A stretch of 64,000 bases of DNA from Bacillus spizizenii TU-B-10 (GCF_000227465.1 NC_016047.1:883001-947000), one strand, 5' to 3'. Positions 9,408-17,794 are shown, numbered from the stretch's first letter. Program-made: numbers and translations. Notes: generated by a model not told the origin, from the letters alone.

Positions 9408-9461
9408 CAGACGGAATTTCATAGGAGAAATGGTGCAAAAAATGAAGATTGCAAGAATTTA

Positions 9462-9475
9462 TGTAAGCGCTTTAT
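9462..9475 (+). promoter_or_regulatory. cre site (CcpA) before lplA
   Basis: TGTAAGCGCTTTAT matches cre consensus TGWAARCGYTWNCW except at position 13. It lies 21 bases before the leader ORF and 53 bases before lplA, so lplABCD is expected to be under carbon catabolite repression. Confidence 0.75.
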
Positions 9476-9496
9476 ATTAGGAGGGGCAAAGGGGAA

Positions 9497-9532
9497 ATGC
9501 AAATTGAAAAAAGGGGGACTTACGCATCATGA
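9497..9532 (+). CDS. possible 11-codon leader peptide overlapping lplA
   Basis: ATG 9497 is preceded by AGGAGGGG (9479-9486) with a 10-base gap. It opens an 11-codon frame (MQIEKRGTYAS) whose TGA overlaps the lplA ATG as ATGA. The lplA ribosome site (A-rich then GGGGG, 9507-9518) lies inside this frame, so translation of the leader could open or block it. Evidence is only the ribosome site and the overlap. Confidence 0.4.
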   Translation: MQIEKRGTYAS

Positions 9533-11037
9533 AAAATAGAATGCGAAAAAAATGGCTGGCCTTGCCGCTCGCTGCCATGATGATCGCCGGATGCAGCCAT
9601 TCGGAAACATCCAGTTCAGCAGGCGGTTCGAAAGACACGATTAAAATTATGGCGCCGCTCTTATCGCCGGAAAGCCCGAGTGAAAAGAGCCCTTCATTAA
9701 AAGCGCTCGAAAAATACACAGGCAAAGAGATTAAGGTCACATGGGTGCCTGATTCATCCTACAACGACAAATTCAACATCGTCATGGCTTCCGGAGAGAT
9801 GCCTCATGCGATTGTGATTAAAGATAAATCAGCCGGCTTTATCAAGTCTGTCAAAGCAGGGGCATTTTGGGAGCTGTCTCCTTATTTAAAAGACTACAAG
9901 AATTTAAGCCAGGCAGATGAAAAGATTTTGAAGAACAGCTCGGTGAACGGCGAGGTGTACGGAATCTACAGAACGAGGGACCTGATCAGAGCGTGTATGA
10001 TCATCAGAACCGACTGGCTTAAAAACGTCGGTCTAGATATGCCGGAAACGATTGATGATTTCTATGAAGTGCTGAAAGCCTTTAAGGAAAAAGATCCTGA
10101 CGGAAACGGCAAGGATGATACGTACGGCATGGTCGTGCCGAAATGGATGGGGCTTGGCAACGGAAGCCCGTGGGATGTTCTGCAAATCTGGTTCGGCGCT
10201 CCGAACCGCTACGGCGTTGAAAACGGAAAGCTGATTCCTGATTTTACAACGAAGGAATACATGGATGCGCTCAAGTTTTTTAAAAAGCTTTATGATGAGG
10301 GCTTGATCAATAAGGACTTTGCGGTCATGGATTCAGCGAAGTGGAATGATCCGGTTGTGAAAGGAAAAGCGGGGATCATCGTTGATACCGGCTCCAGAGC
10401 GTCTCAAATCCAAAGCGCGATGGAGGAGGCGGATGAGTCGAACAAGGATGTGATTGATATCGTCGGCTCGCTTGAGGGGCCGAATGGCAAGCGCACCTTC
10501 CCGACATCCGGTTATTCAGGCATGATCGCGATACCAAAATCAAGCGTCAAAACCGAAAAAGAGCTGAAAGAGGTGCTGTCCTTCCTCGATAAGATGAATG
10601 ATAAGGAAGCGCAGATTCTCACGAACAACGGAGTGGAGGGCCGCAATTACGAGCTCAAGGACGACGTATTCACTTCGCTTGAAAAAAACAACAAGTCTCT
10701 CCTGTATGAGCATGAAGGCTTGGCGCAGTTCAGCATGTCGATTCCGAAAAGCGAGTATTACATCGAAGACCAGAAAACAAAGCTCTTCCAGCATCGCAAG
10801 GACATCATAACTGAAGGAGAAAAAATAGCCGTCTTTAACCCGGCTGAGTCGCTTGTATCTGATGTCTATACCCAAAAAGGTGCCCAGCTTGACAACATTA
10901 TTCTCGACGCGAGAACACAATTTATCATTGGAGAAATTGATGAAAAAGGGTTCGAGGATGCGGTGGAGCTTTGGAAAAAAAGCGGCGGCAATGACCTGAT
11001 GAAGGACTTGAACAAATTGTATCAATCGTCAAAATAA
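9529..11037 (+). CDS. lplA: LplA, solute-binding lipoprotein of an oligosaccharide ABC importer
   Basis: This 502-aa extracellular binding protein is anchored by the lipobox Cys22 (signal peptide ending MMIAGC). The fold is the large family 1 binding protein type (like YtcQ, YesO and AlgQ2), which bind pectin- or alginate-derived oligosaccharides. A DPDGNGKDDTYG segment resembles the EF-hand-like Ca2+ site of that group. It delivers substrate to LplB/LplC; the ATPase is probably shared (MsmX or YurJ type), since none is encoded here. A hairpin follows the gene. Confidence 0.93.
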   Translation: MKNRMRKKWLALPLAAMMIAGCSHSETSSSAGGSKDTIKIMAPLLSPESPSEKSPSLKALEKYTGKEIKVTWVPDSSYNDKFNIVMASGEMPHAIVIKDKSAGFIKSVKAGAFWELSPYLKDYKNLSQADEKILKNSSVNGEVYGIYRTRDLIRACMIIRTDWLKNVGLDMPETIDDFYEVLKAFKEKDPDGNGKDDTYGMVVPKWMGLGNGSPWDVLQIWFGAPNRYGVENGKLIPDFTTKEYMDALKFFKKLYDEGLINKDFAVMDSAKWNDPVVKGKAGIIVDTGSRASQIQSAMEEADESNKDVIDIVGSLEGPNGKRTFPTSGYSGMIAIPKSSVKTEKELKEVLSFLDKMNDKEAQILTNNGVEGRNYELKDDVFTSLEKNNKSLLYEHEGLAQFSMSIPKSEYYIEDQKTKLFQHRKDIITEGEKIAVFNPAESLVSDVYTQKGAQLDNIILDARTQFIIGEIDEKGFEDAVELWKKSGGNDLMKDLNKLYQSSK

Positions 11038-11042
11038 ACCGA

Positions 11043-11066
11043 TGCGCCTGCCGTTCGGCGGGCGCA
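11043..11066 (+). other. stable hairpin between lplA and lplB
   Basis: TGCGCCTGCC and GGCGGGCGCA form a 10-bp GC-rich stem with a 4-base loop and no T-tract. Such hairpins after binding-protein genes usually protect the upstream message, so that LplA is made in excess over the permeases. This is inferred from structure only. Confidence 0.6.
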
Positions 11067-11091
11067 CCGGTACCACGAAAGGAGAACAGAT

Positions 11092-12048
11092 ATGGAAACA
11101 GTGCCGAAGAAGGGAGATTCACCTGTTCTCACTGCTGGAAAAGGCATCAGCTGGATGGCTGCACTCAAACGGGACAAATGGCTTTATCTTCTTCTTATTC
11201 CCGGTCTGCTTTATTTTTTGATTTTCAAATACTTGCCGATGTGGGGCGTGCTGATCGCTTTTAAAGACTATTCGCCATATCTCGGCTTCTGGAAAAGCGA
11301 ATGGGTCGGCTTTGATTATTTCAAAGACTTTTTTATGAACCCGGATTTTTTCCGGCTGCTGCGCAACACCCTCATGCTGGCGAGCCTGGACCTTTTATTT
11401 GCCTTTCCAGCGCCTCTCATTTTGGCCTTGCTTTTGAATGAGGTGAGAAAGGCCGTGTATAAAAGATGCATCCAAACCTTTATTTACGTGCCCCATTTTG
11501 TTTCATGGACAATCGTGGTCAGCATCACCTTTGTTTTCTTTACTGTCGATACAGGTGTGATCAACAAATTGATTATGAACCTGACAGGTGAGCAGATTTC
11601 TTTCTTATCGGACGCGGACTGGTTCCGGCCGATGATTGTGATGCAAAGCATCTGGAAGGAGACAGGCTGGGGAACGATTTTATTTCTGGCTGCGCTGGCG
11701 ACGGTTGATCAGGAGCAGTATGAAGCCGCCATTATGGACGGAGCGGGCCGGTTCAGGAGAATGTGGCATATTACGCTGCCGGCAATCAGAAGCACCATTA
11801 TCGTTTTGTTGATTTTAAGAATCGGCAGCTTTTTGAATCTCGGCTTTGAACAGGTGTATTTGATGACGAACTCGCTCAACCGCAGCGTGGCTGACATTTT
11901 TGACACGTATGTATACATGATGGGGATTACCCAAGGCGCGTACAGCTACAGCACAGCGGTCGGTTTGTTTAAATCGGTTGTCGGGATTATCTTGATTTTC
12001 GGCGCCAATTACATTGCGAAAAAGTTTGATCAGGAAGGATTGTTTTAG
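11092..12048 (+). CDS. lplB: LplB, ABC sugar permease subunit
   Basis: This is an inner-membrane permease of 318 aa with about six transmembrane segments; the first begins near residue 30 (LYLLLIPGLLYFLIF). The EAA loop that contacts the ATPase is EAAIMDGAGRFRRMWHITLP, the MalF-type motif. Ribosome site AAAGGAG precedes the ATG. It forms a heterodimeric channel with LplC. Confidence 0.93.
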   Translation: METVPKKGDSPVLTAGKGISWMAALKRDKWLYLLLIPGLLYFLIFKYLPMWGVLIAFKDYSPYLGFWKSEWVGFDYFKDFFMNPDFFRLLRNTLMLASLDLLFAFPAPLILALLLNEVRKAVYKRCIQTFIYVPHFVSWTIVVSITFVFFTVDTGVINKLIMNLTGEQISFLSDADWFRPMIVMQSIWKETGWGTILFLAALATVDQEQYEAAIMDGAGRFRRMWHITLPAIRSTIIVLLILRIGSFLNLGFEQVYLMTNSLNRSVADIFDTYVYMMGITQGAYSYSTAVGLFKSVVGIILIFGANYIAKKFDQEGLF

Positions 12049-12061
12049 AGGAGGGAGAGGT

Positions 12062-12949
12062 ATGGCTGAAATTCACACGATGCATAACACAAAAGCCGGA
12101 CGGGTGTTTGACGTCTGCAACATTCTGTTTCTCGGCGGTGTCGGCGCGATTACCATTTTGCCGTTTTTGTACATTATCGCCGGTTCCTTTGCGACAGAAG
12201 CGGAACTCGCCCAGCGCAGCTTCTTTATATTCCCGAAAACCTTTACACTTGATGCTTACAAGTATGTGTTTTCGACACCGACGTTCATCCGAAGCATGGG
12301 CGTATCCATCTTCATTACCGTGGTCGGGACGGCTGTGCAGCTGTTTTTCACCTTTACGATGGCGTATCCGTTGGCGAAGCGGCATGTGAAGGGGCGGAAT
12401 CTGCTGTTGAACCTGGTGATCTTCTCTATGCTATTTTCCGGCGGCATGATCCCGACGTACCTTGTCGTGAAATCACTTGGCCTTTTGGATACGTATTGGG
12501 CATTGATTCTGCCGATGGCGATTAATCCGTTCAACCTTATTATTATCAAAAACTTCTTTCAGCAGCTGCCCCGCGAGCTGGAGGAATCGGCAAAAATTGA
12601 CGGCTGTTCCGAAATCGGCGTCTTCTGGCGGATCGCCTTGCCGCTGTCAAAGCCGGTTATTGCGACCTTTGCGCTGTTTTATGCGGTCGGGATTTGGAAT
12701 GATTTCTTCCACGCTCTCTTATATATCAATGACAGTGCAAAATGGCCACTGCAAATGGTGCTCCGCCAAGTCACAATCTTATCGGATTTAACGGCGACCA
12801 ATGGCGATACGATGCAAAATACCGTTCCGCCGGAGCAGGGAATAAAACTCGCCGTCATTGTCATTGCGACGCTACCGATTTTGGCGGTCTATCCATTCCT
12901 GCAAAAACACTTTGCAAAAGGAATGCTGATCGGTTCGGTGAAAGGCTGA
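12062..12949 (+). CDS. lplC: LplC, ABC sugar permease subunit
   Basis: MalG-type permease partner of LplB, 295 aa, with six predicted transmembrane segments and the EAA motif EESAKIDGCSEIGVFWRIALP. I chose ATG 12062 because GAGGAGGGAGAGG lies just before it; an in-frame extension upstream would run into lplB. The start is 13 bases after the lplB stop, so the two are translationally close. Confidence 0.93.
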   Translation: MAEIHTMHNTKAGRVFDVCNILFLGGVGAITILPFLYIIAGSFATEAELAQRSFFIFPKTFTLDAYKYVFSTPTFIRSMGVSIFITVVGTAVQLFFTFTMAYPLAKRHVKGRNLLLNLVIFSMLFSGGMIPTYLVVKSLGLLDTYWALILPMAINPFNLIIIKNFFQQLPRELEESAKIDGCSEIGVFWRIALPLSKPVIATFALFYAVGIWNDFFHALLYINDSAKWPLQMVLRQVTILSDLTATNGDTMQNTVPPEQGIKLAVIVIATLPILAVYPFLQKHFAKGMLIGSVKG

Positions 12950-12957
12950 GAAAGGGA

Positions 12958-14298
12958 GTGTGTCATATCAGTACGTTAGATCAAATTAAAATCGCCTATA
13001 TCGGCGGGGGGTCTCAAGGCTGGGCCAGAAGCCTGATGAGTGATCTGTCGATTGATGAACGGATGTCAGGCACAGTGGCGCTTTATGATCTTGATTTTGA
13101 AGCCGCTCAGAAAAATGAAGAGATCGGCAATCACAGCGGAGACGGCAGATGGAGGTATGAAGCGGTTTCTACTTTGAAAAAGGCGTTATCGGGCGCGGAT
13201 ATCGTCATTATTTCCATTTTGCCGGGTTCACTGGAAGATATGGAAATCGATGTCCACTTCCCTGAGCGCTGCGGCATTTATCAGTCTGTGGGTGATACTG
13301 TCGGGCCGGGCGGGATCATCAGAGGCTTGCGGGCTGTTCCGATGTTTGCCGAAATTGCCCGGGCCATAAGAGACTACGCACCAGAATCATGGGTCATAAA
13401 TTATACAAACCCAATGTCTGTCTGTACAAGAGTGCTGTATAAAGTGTTTCCGGGCATCAAAGCGATTGGCTGCTGCCACGAGGTATTCGGCACGCAAAAG
13501 CTGCTGGCGGAAATGGTCACAGAAAGGCTCGGAGTAGAGGTGCTGCGGCGCGAAGATATTCGCGTCAATGTACTCGGCATTAACCATTTCACATGGATCA
13601 CGGAAGCCTCTTACCGCCATATTGATCTGCTGCCTATATTCCATGAATTCAGCGCGCATTATGGAGAATCAGGATATGAGCTAGAGGGGGAAAGCTGGAG
13701 GGACAGCGTCTTTCGTTCGGCACACCGTGTTGCGTTTGATTTATTTGAAATGTATGGCGCCATCCCCGCTGCGGGTGACAGGCATCTGGCAGAGTTTCTT
13801 CCCGGCCCTTACCTCAAACAGCCTGAGTTATGGAAATTTCATCTCACATCTGTATCATTCAGAAAACAAGACAGAGACGAAAAACGAAAAGAAACAGAAC
13901 GATTAATCGTTCAAAAACGGGGCGTTGCCGGGAAAGCCTCGGGAGAAGAAGGCGTGAACATCATAGCGGCTCTCCTCGGATTGGGTGAAATCGTCACGAA
14001 TGTAAATGTGCCGAATCAAGGGCAAGTTTCCAATCTTCCTTTACAAGCGATTGTCGAAACGAACGCCTTGATTACCCGCAACAGCGTCCAGCCGATTTTC
14101 TCTGGAGCGCTGCCAAAGGGTGTGGAAATGATTGCGACGAGGCACGTATCCAATCAGGAGGCAGTGGCGGAATCTGGTTTAACAAAAGATCGCGGCCTTG
14201 CATTTCAGGCGTTTCTCAATGATCCGCTTGTCACGATTGACCGCAGTGATGCAGAGCAGCTTTTCGATCACATGCTGGCAAAGCACCAACTGATGTGA
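12958..14298 (+). CDS. lplD: LplD, alpha-galacturonidase, GH4
   Basis: This 446-aa cytoplasmic NAD+- and divalent-metal-dependent GH4 glycosidase releases galacturonic acid from imported pectin fragments. The Rossmann motif IGGGSQGW is at the start; family motifs NYTNPM, CCHEVFG (metal-ligand Cys) and GINHF follow. The start is GTG 12958, giving the family length. The ribosome site (AAAGGGA, 12951-12957) is very close to the codon, so initiation may depend on coupling to lplC, which ends 8 bases earlier. Confidence 0.92.
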   Translation: MCHISTLDQIKIAYIGGGSQGWARSLMSDLSIDERMSGTVALYDLDFEAAQKNEEIGNHSGDGRWRYEAVSTLKKALSGADIVIISILPGSLEDMEIDVHFPERCGIYQSVGDTVGPGGIIRGLRAVPMFAEIARAIRDYAPESWVINYTNPMSVCTRVLYKVFPGIKAIGCCHEVFGTQKLLAEMVTERLGVEVLRREDIRVNVLGINHFTWITEASYRHIDLLPIFHEFSAHYGESGYELEGESWRDSVFRSAHRVAFDLFEMYGAIPAAGDRHLAEFLPGPYLKQPELWKFHLTSVSFRKQDRDEKRKETERLIVQKRGVAGKASGEEGVNIIAALLGLGEIVTNVNVPNQGQVSNLPLQAIVETNALITRNSVQPIFSGALPKGVEMIATRHVSNQEAVAESGLTKDRGLAFQAFLNDPLVTIDRSDAEQLFDHMLAKHQLM

Positions 14299-14330
14299 AA
14301 ATCTGCAGTTCTGGTTTAGAAAAAGTGCAG

Positions 14331-14359
14331 TTGACCATAATGGTAGTAGCTCTTAAGAA
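14331..14359 (+). promoter_or_regulatory. candidate sigma-A promoter of yetF
   Basis: TTGACC (14331-14336) and TAAGAA (14354-14359) have a 17-bp spacer, 15 bases before the yetF GTG. No terminator is seen after lplD, so readthrough into yetF is also possible. Confidence 0.4.
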
Positions 14360-14374
14360 GTAGGTGCTATCAAC

Positions 14375-15070
14375 GTGGGAGATTATCTGAATGTAGCAAT
14401 AGAATTAGTTTGCGGTCTCGGTATTTTATTTGTCATTTTGAAGTTTCTTGGGAAAACCCAATTCTCTCAACTCACCCCGTTTGACTTTATTTCTGCCTTA
14501 ATTTTAGGGGAACTGGTCGGAAATGCCGTCTATGATCATGAAATCAAGATTAAAGAAATTATTTTTGCTTCACTCCTATGGGGCTTGCTTATATTTTTGA
14601 TTGAATTGATTACACAAAAACTAAAAGGAACCAGAAAGTTTCTAGAAGGCGAACCAAATATTGTGATTCATAAAGGAAAGCTGAAATACAAGATGCTGAA
14701 GAAAAACAAGCTCGATATTAATCAGCTGCAAAGCCTCCTGAGGCAAAAAGGCTGCTTTTCGATTCAGGAAGTGGAATATGCAATTCTGGAAACAAACGGG
14801 ATGATCAGTGTGCTCCCGAAAGCCGATTTCGATAAACCGACCAGAAAAGATATGAACCTTCCGACAAAGGATGTATCTTTGCCGATTACGTTAATTCTTG
14901 ATGGGGAGATTGTGTTTGATAACCTGGTGGAAGCGGGTGTGGATGAACAATGGCTGAAGCAATCGCTGCAACAGCATGGAGTTGAAAAGACTGAGGACGT
15001 CTTATACGCGGAATGGCATGCCAACCAGCCTCTTTATGTCATCACATATGAAAAAGGCAGTTCATCATGA
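14375..15070 (+). CDS. yetF: YetF, DUF421 membrane protein
   Basis: A 231-aa protein with three N-terminal transmembrane helices (about residues 5-90) followed by a soluble alpha/beta domain, the standard DUF421 layout shared with YrbG and YkjA; members are linked to spore germination and membrane functions. It starts at GTG with AGTAGGTG upstream. A bidirectional terminator follows. The biochemical function is unknown. Confidence 0.88.
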   Translation: MGDYLNVAIELVCGLGILFVILKFLGKTQFSQLTPFDFISALILGELVGNAVYDHEIKIKEIIFASLLWGLLIFLIELITQKLKGTRKFLEGEPNIVIHKGKLKYKMLKKNKLDINQLQSLLRQKGCFSIQEVEYAILETNGMISVLPKADFDKPTRKDMNLPTKDVSLPITLILDGEIVFDNLVEAGVDEQWLKQSLQQHGVEKTEDVLYAEWHANQPLYVITYEKGSSS

Positions 15071-15075
15071 CCGTA

Positions 15076-15106
15076 AAAAGAGCTTGCAGCTGGTGCAAGC
15101 TCTTTT
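15076..15106. terminator. bidirectional terminator between yetF and hmoA
   Basis: AAAAGAGCTTGC and GCAAGCTCTTTT pair perfectly and provide A/T tracts on both sides, serving the convergent genes. Confidence 0.88.
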
Positions 15107-15108
15107 CA

Positions 15109-15432
15109 TTATTCATGAGTCCCTTGTTTAACAGCTCTTACATGATACATGCTCACTTCAGTGCTGATCAGATAGTCAGGCTTTGGTTTACCTTTGTTCG
15201 CTTTATGGCCGGCGATATGTGCATCGCTTTTTTCCCATTGCTTCCAGTGATCCTCGGATTCCCAACGAATCATGACAACAACTTCCTCATCACCGCGGCG
15301 GACGTTTTTTTCAAGCACTGTCACATCAATTAAACCTTCTTGTTTTTCAATGATTCCTTCAGCGCTGAAACGTTCTATGACTTTATCTGCATGGCCTTCT
15401 TTTACCGTCATTTTTCTCAACTGAACAAACAT
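15109..15432 (-). CDS. hmoA: HmoA (YetG), heme-degrading monooxygenase
   Basis: This 107-aa IsdG/HmoB-like ABM-domain monooxygenase opens heme to release iron. The antibiotic-biosynthesis-monooxygenase fold is visible in VIRWESEDHWKQWEKSDAH, with the heme-ligand His candidate in SDAHIAGH. I chose the Met at 15432 because GGAGAG lies just upstream; an upstream extension to 15495 would read through the promoter and Fur box. Regulation by Fur fits its role in iron recovery. Confidence 0.9.
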   Translation of the reverse strand: MFVQLRKMTVKEGHADKVIERFSAEGIIEKQEGLIDVTVLEKNVRRGDEEVVVMIRWESEDHWKQWEKSDAHIAGHKANKGKPKPDYLISTEVSMYHVRAVKQGTHE

Positions 15433-15466
15433 CTGTCTCTCTCCAATCATTCTCATATATGAATGA

Positions 15467-15490
15467 TTGTAAATGAAATTCATTCTCAAT
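15467..15490 (-). promoter_or_regulatory. Fur box upstream of hmoA
   Basis: On the minus strand the sequence ATTGAGAATGAATTTCATTT resembles the 7-1-7 Fur element (TGATAATNATTATCA), with half-site TGAGAAT and its degenerate partner. The location just upstream of the hmoA start fits iron repression. Confidence 0.65.
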
Positions 15491-15504
15491 GTCAAAGAAA
15501 GCGC

Positions 15505-15525
15505 ACGGCGGAATAGAACCGCCGT
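15505..15525 (-). terminator. hairpin after yetH
   Basis: ACGGCGG and CCGCCGT form a 7-bp stem with a 7-base loop just downstream of yetH. The T-tract is weak on the minus strand. Confidence 0.55.
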
Positions 15526-15532
15526 CGCATCG

Positions 15533-15895
15533 TTATTCTTTCAATAAAAATACATTGCCATCTTCGTCCTTAAATTGAACGAAGGTGCCCCACTCCATTT
15601 GATTGGGCTCACCAAGAAATTCTACACCGTTTGCTTTCATTTTCTCGTATGTACCAAAGATGTCTTCACATTCAAACACGATAGAAGCTTTCATTTGTTC
15701 AGAGCCTTTCATCATGGCTTTCGGATAAATGACTAAACGGGTCTGGGCTCCTTGTGGCGCAACCTCCAGCCAGCTTGCGTCAGGTCCCATCGGGTGGTCC
15801 GCCGCAATATCAAAGCCAACCTTCTCTGCCCAAAATTGCTTCGCTTTCTGCTGGTCTTCAACATATACAGCAACAGTTGCAATTTGTTTGATCAT
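15533..15895 (-). CDS. yetH: YetH, glyoxalase/VOC superfamily protein
   Basis: A 120-aa single VOC domain made of two beta-alpha-beta-beta-beta modules; possible metal-ligand positions include Glu/Gln in the beta strands (WLEVAPQG, SIVFECEDI). The end FVQFKDEDGNVFLLKE is the usual closing motif of the family. Substrate unknown; relatives include resistance enzymes and dioxygenases. Ribosome site GGAGG precedes ATG 15895. It may be co-transcribed with hmoA, but the hairpin between them argues for partial separation. Confidence 0.85.
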   Translation of the reverse strand: MIKQIATVAVYVEDQQKAKQFWAEKVGFDIAADHPMGPDASWLEVAPQGAQTRLVIYPKAMMKGSEQMKASIVFECEDIFGTYEKMKANGVEFLGEPNQMEWGTFVQFKDEDGNVFLLKE

Positions 15896-15962
15896 AGGGA
15901 AACCTCCAAGTTGAAAGATAATTATACTATAACCTGTTTACGGGCGAAGTAACATAAAAAAA

Positions 15963-15983
15963 TCAGCCGGAAAAACCGGCTGA
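15963..15983 (-). terminator. terminator of the Gly-rich repeat gene
   Basis: TCAGCCGG/CCGGCTGA with a 5-base loop, followed on the minus strand by a run of T. Confidence 0.85.
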
Positions 15984-15990
15984 TTATCGA

Positions 15991-16569
15991 TTAATATGAG
16001 CAGCTCACAACATCTATCAGATTTGTGTCTAAGGCGAAATAAACCCAGCGGCGCCGTGAAGAATCCCAGTAAAATCCTCCGACGGATCTTCTGCCAAGAA
16101 TGATCGGGTAGAACCAAAATGAGCTGCCGTTGGTTAACCAAACATAGGTAAACCGGAAGAGGCAAGGCTGAATGGCAACGGGTTCAACTAAATAAGCAAC
16201 TCCCTGAGGGCTCTGCGGCTTTTTCGGTTTCGCCGGCTTTTTTGAAGGCGGGGGTCCCTGCGGCGCACCGCCGAAGCCAGGCGTAGCACCGCTGCCAATG
16301 CCAGGGCCGGAGCCGCCGCCGAAGCCAGGCACAGCCCCGCCGCCAATGCCAGGGCCGGAGCCGCCGCCGAAGCCAGGCACAGCCCCGCCGCCAATGCCAG
16401 GGCCGGAGCCGCCGCCGAAGCCAGGTACAGCCCCGCCGCCAATGCCAGGGCCGGAGCCGCCGCCAATGCCAGACCATGGGTAACCATCTGGATAACGATA
16501 TTCGTAATCAAAAGCAGGCCATGGCTCATAAAAATGCCCGGCAAACATATAAGGATCAACATAATACAT
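15991..16569 (-). CDS. Gly/Pro-rich tandem-repeat protein, possibly a surface or spore protein
   Basis: A 192-aa protein not recognised by name. Layout: Tyr/Trp-rich N-terminus (residues 1-32), a low-complexity block of 16-residue units (consensus GIGGGAVPGFGGGSGP, about residues 35-105), a short Lys/Pro linker, and a C-terminal domain of about 60 residues rich in aromatics and Arg (FRFTYVWLTNGSSFWFYP). No signal peptide is seen. The unit length is not a multiple of three, so it is not a collagen G-X-Y repeat. Ribosome site AAAGGACG before ATG supports translation. Spore-coat or cell-surface proteins often look like this, but that is inference. Confidence 0.75.
   Translation of the reverse strand: MYYVDPYMFAGHFYEPWPAFDYEYRYPDGYPWSGIGGGSGPGIGGGAVPGFGGGSGPGIGGGAVPGFGGGSGPGIGGGAVPGFGGGSGPGIGSGATPGFGGAPQGPPPSKKPAKPKKPQSPQGVAYLVEPVAIQPCLFRFTYVWLTNGSSFWFYPIILGRRSVGGFYWDSSRRRWVYFALDTNLIDVVSCSY
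16250..16465. repeat. 48-bp tandem repeats in the Gly-rich gene
   Basis: Units start at 16298, 16346 and 16394, are nearly identical and GC-rich, and are flanked by a partial copy at 16442 and a diverged copy at 16250. The array lies inside the coding frame and changes protein length in 16-residue steps. Copy number probably varies between strains. Confidence 0.9.
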
Positions 16570-16702
16570 GTGATAACGTCCTTTCTCATTGTAAACTGTA
16601 CATTTGCAATTTATGCGAGCGGACGTTTATTGGTGCATTCGCCTATGAATGAAATTGGAATGCGCTCAGGATGCAGAATCATTTGATTTTTCCCGAGTCC
16701 CA

Positions 16703-16731
16703 TTCACAATTCCGATGTATCATTTTATAAT
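16703..16731 (+). promoter_or_regulatory. candidate sigma-A promoter of the RsbR-like gene
   Basis: TTCACA (16703-16708), 17-bp spacer, TATAAT (16726-16731), 35 bases before the GTG start. Confidence 0.6.
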
Positions 16732-16765
16732 GAAAGAGCTTCTATTATGAAAAAGGAGACAGACC

Positions 16766-17638
16766 GTGAATATCGATCAATTATTATATCAATATATCAT
16801 AGACCACACGGCGGATATTACGGAGAAATGGTTCAGTTTGCGATGTCAGCTGAAAGGAGAGCTATATTCCGCCGACAATTTAAGTGAAGAAACGAAAAAG
16901 CTTTTAACCAAGCAGCATACGTTTACCAATATAACGATCGCAAGCGCATTCCTTGAGGATCAAACTGAGTTTCAAGAACATATGACAAAATGGGCGCAAA
17001 CCGTTGCGAAAAACAGGGTTGAGCAAGATGTTCAGGTGCATGAGGTTGTGGAAGCCATATCAAACTCAAGAATCTCATTCTGGGATGCTGTCGTTGCGTT
17101 TATTAAAGAGAATCGGGATATCGTCACAGATGAGGATGCCGATCGATGGAACCGCATAGTGAATCAGGCGTTCGATAAGCTGATCATTGAATTTTCCGAG
17201 CAGTACCAAAAATTTATGCTGATGAGGCTCACATCTCAGCAGGAACTGATATCTGAGCTGGGCTGCCCGGTGATTTCCATTGCGGATGGAATCGGGATAT
17301 TGCCCCTAATCGGCTCCATTGATACGAAACGGGCACAGGTCATTTTAGAAACAGTGCCGGTCCGCTGTATCGAGAGAAAAATCACAAGCCTTGTCGTTGA
17401 CCTTTCGGGTGTTCCGATTGTGGATACCATGGTGGCGCAGCAACTGTACAACCTGTCAAAAACGCTTTTCTTATTAGGCGTCAAAGCCGTATTTTCAGGG
17501 ATTCGCCCAGATGTGGCCCAGACATCGATTCAATTGGGACTTGATTTCAGTGAATATGAAACGTACGGCACGCTGAAGCAGGCATTAGAAAACATGGGTG
17601 TTCGCTGCATTGTTGAGGAATTGGAAGAAAACAAATAG
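16766..17638 (+). CDS. RsbR paralogue (stressosome-type, STAS domain)
   Basis: A 290-aa protein with an N-terminal globin-like helical sensor region (about 1-150) and a C-terminal STAS domain (about 160-285), the layout of RsbR co-antagonists that build the stressosome and feed the sigma-B pathway. The STAS core shows IDTKRA, LVVDLSGVPIVDTMVA and SGIRPDVAQTSIQLGL. The segment ELGCPV (Cys167) stands where RsbRA has a phosphorylatable Thr (ELSTPV, from memory). Start GTG with AAAAAGGAGA upstream. In strain 168 this locus is, as I recall, annotated as two short genes (yetI/yezB); here it is one intact frame. Confidence 0.85.
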   Translation: MNIDQLLYQYIIDHTADITEKWFSLRCQLKGELYSADNLSEETKKLLTKQHTFTNITIASAFLEDQTEFQEHMTKWAQTVAKNRVEQDVQVHEVVEAISNSRISFWDAVVAFIKENRDIVTDEDADRWNRIVNQAFDKLIIEFSEQYQKFMLMRLTSQQELISELGCPVISIADGIGILPLIGSIDTKRAQVILETVPVRCIERKITSLVVDLSGVPIVDTMVAQQLYNLSKTLFLLGVKAVFSGIRPDVAQTSIQLGLDFSEYETYGTLKQALENMGVRCIVEELEENK

Positions 17639-17649
17639 GACGTTTGACC

Positions 17650-17691
17650 AGGCATATGATTGTCCGCCATCGGGTGATCATATGCCTTTTT
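17650..17691 (+). terminator. terminator after the RsbR-like gene
   Basis: AGGCATATGAT (17650-17660) pairs with ATCATATGCCT (17677-17687), followed by TTTT. Confidence 0.85.
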
Positions 17692-17794
17692 GAATTGGTC
17701 AGAAAACACCATTGATTTATCGAAAAAAACATAATATTATAATTCTTATAAGAATACTATGAATTGAAATAAGTTCAACAGGGGGGAAGGTCTT

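Noticed and set aside
15071..15333. plus-strand frame antisense to hmoA
   Set aside because: It is the shadow of hmoA on the other strand and crosses the bidirectional terminator.
16298..16483. plus-strand Pro-rich frame in the 48-bp repeats, and CRISPR-like look of the array
   Set aside because: Repeats are contiguous and in coding phase on the minus strand, with no spacers. The plus-strand frame is a by-product of GC-rich repeats.
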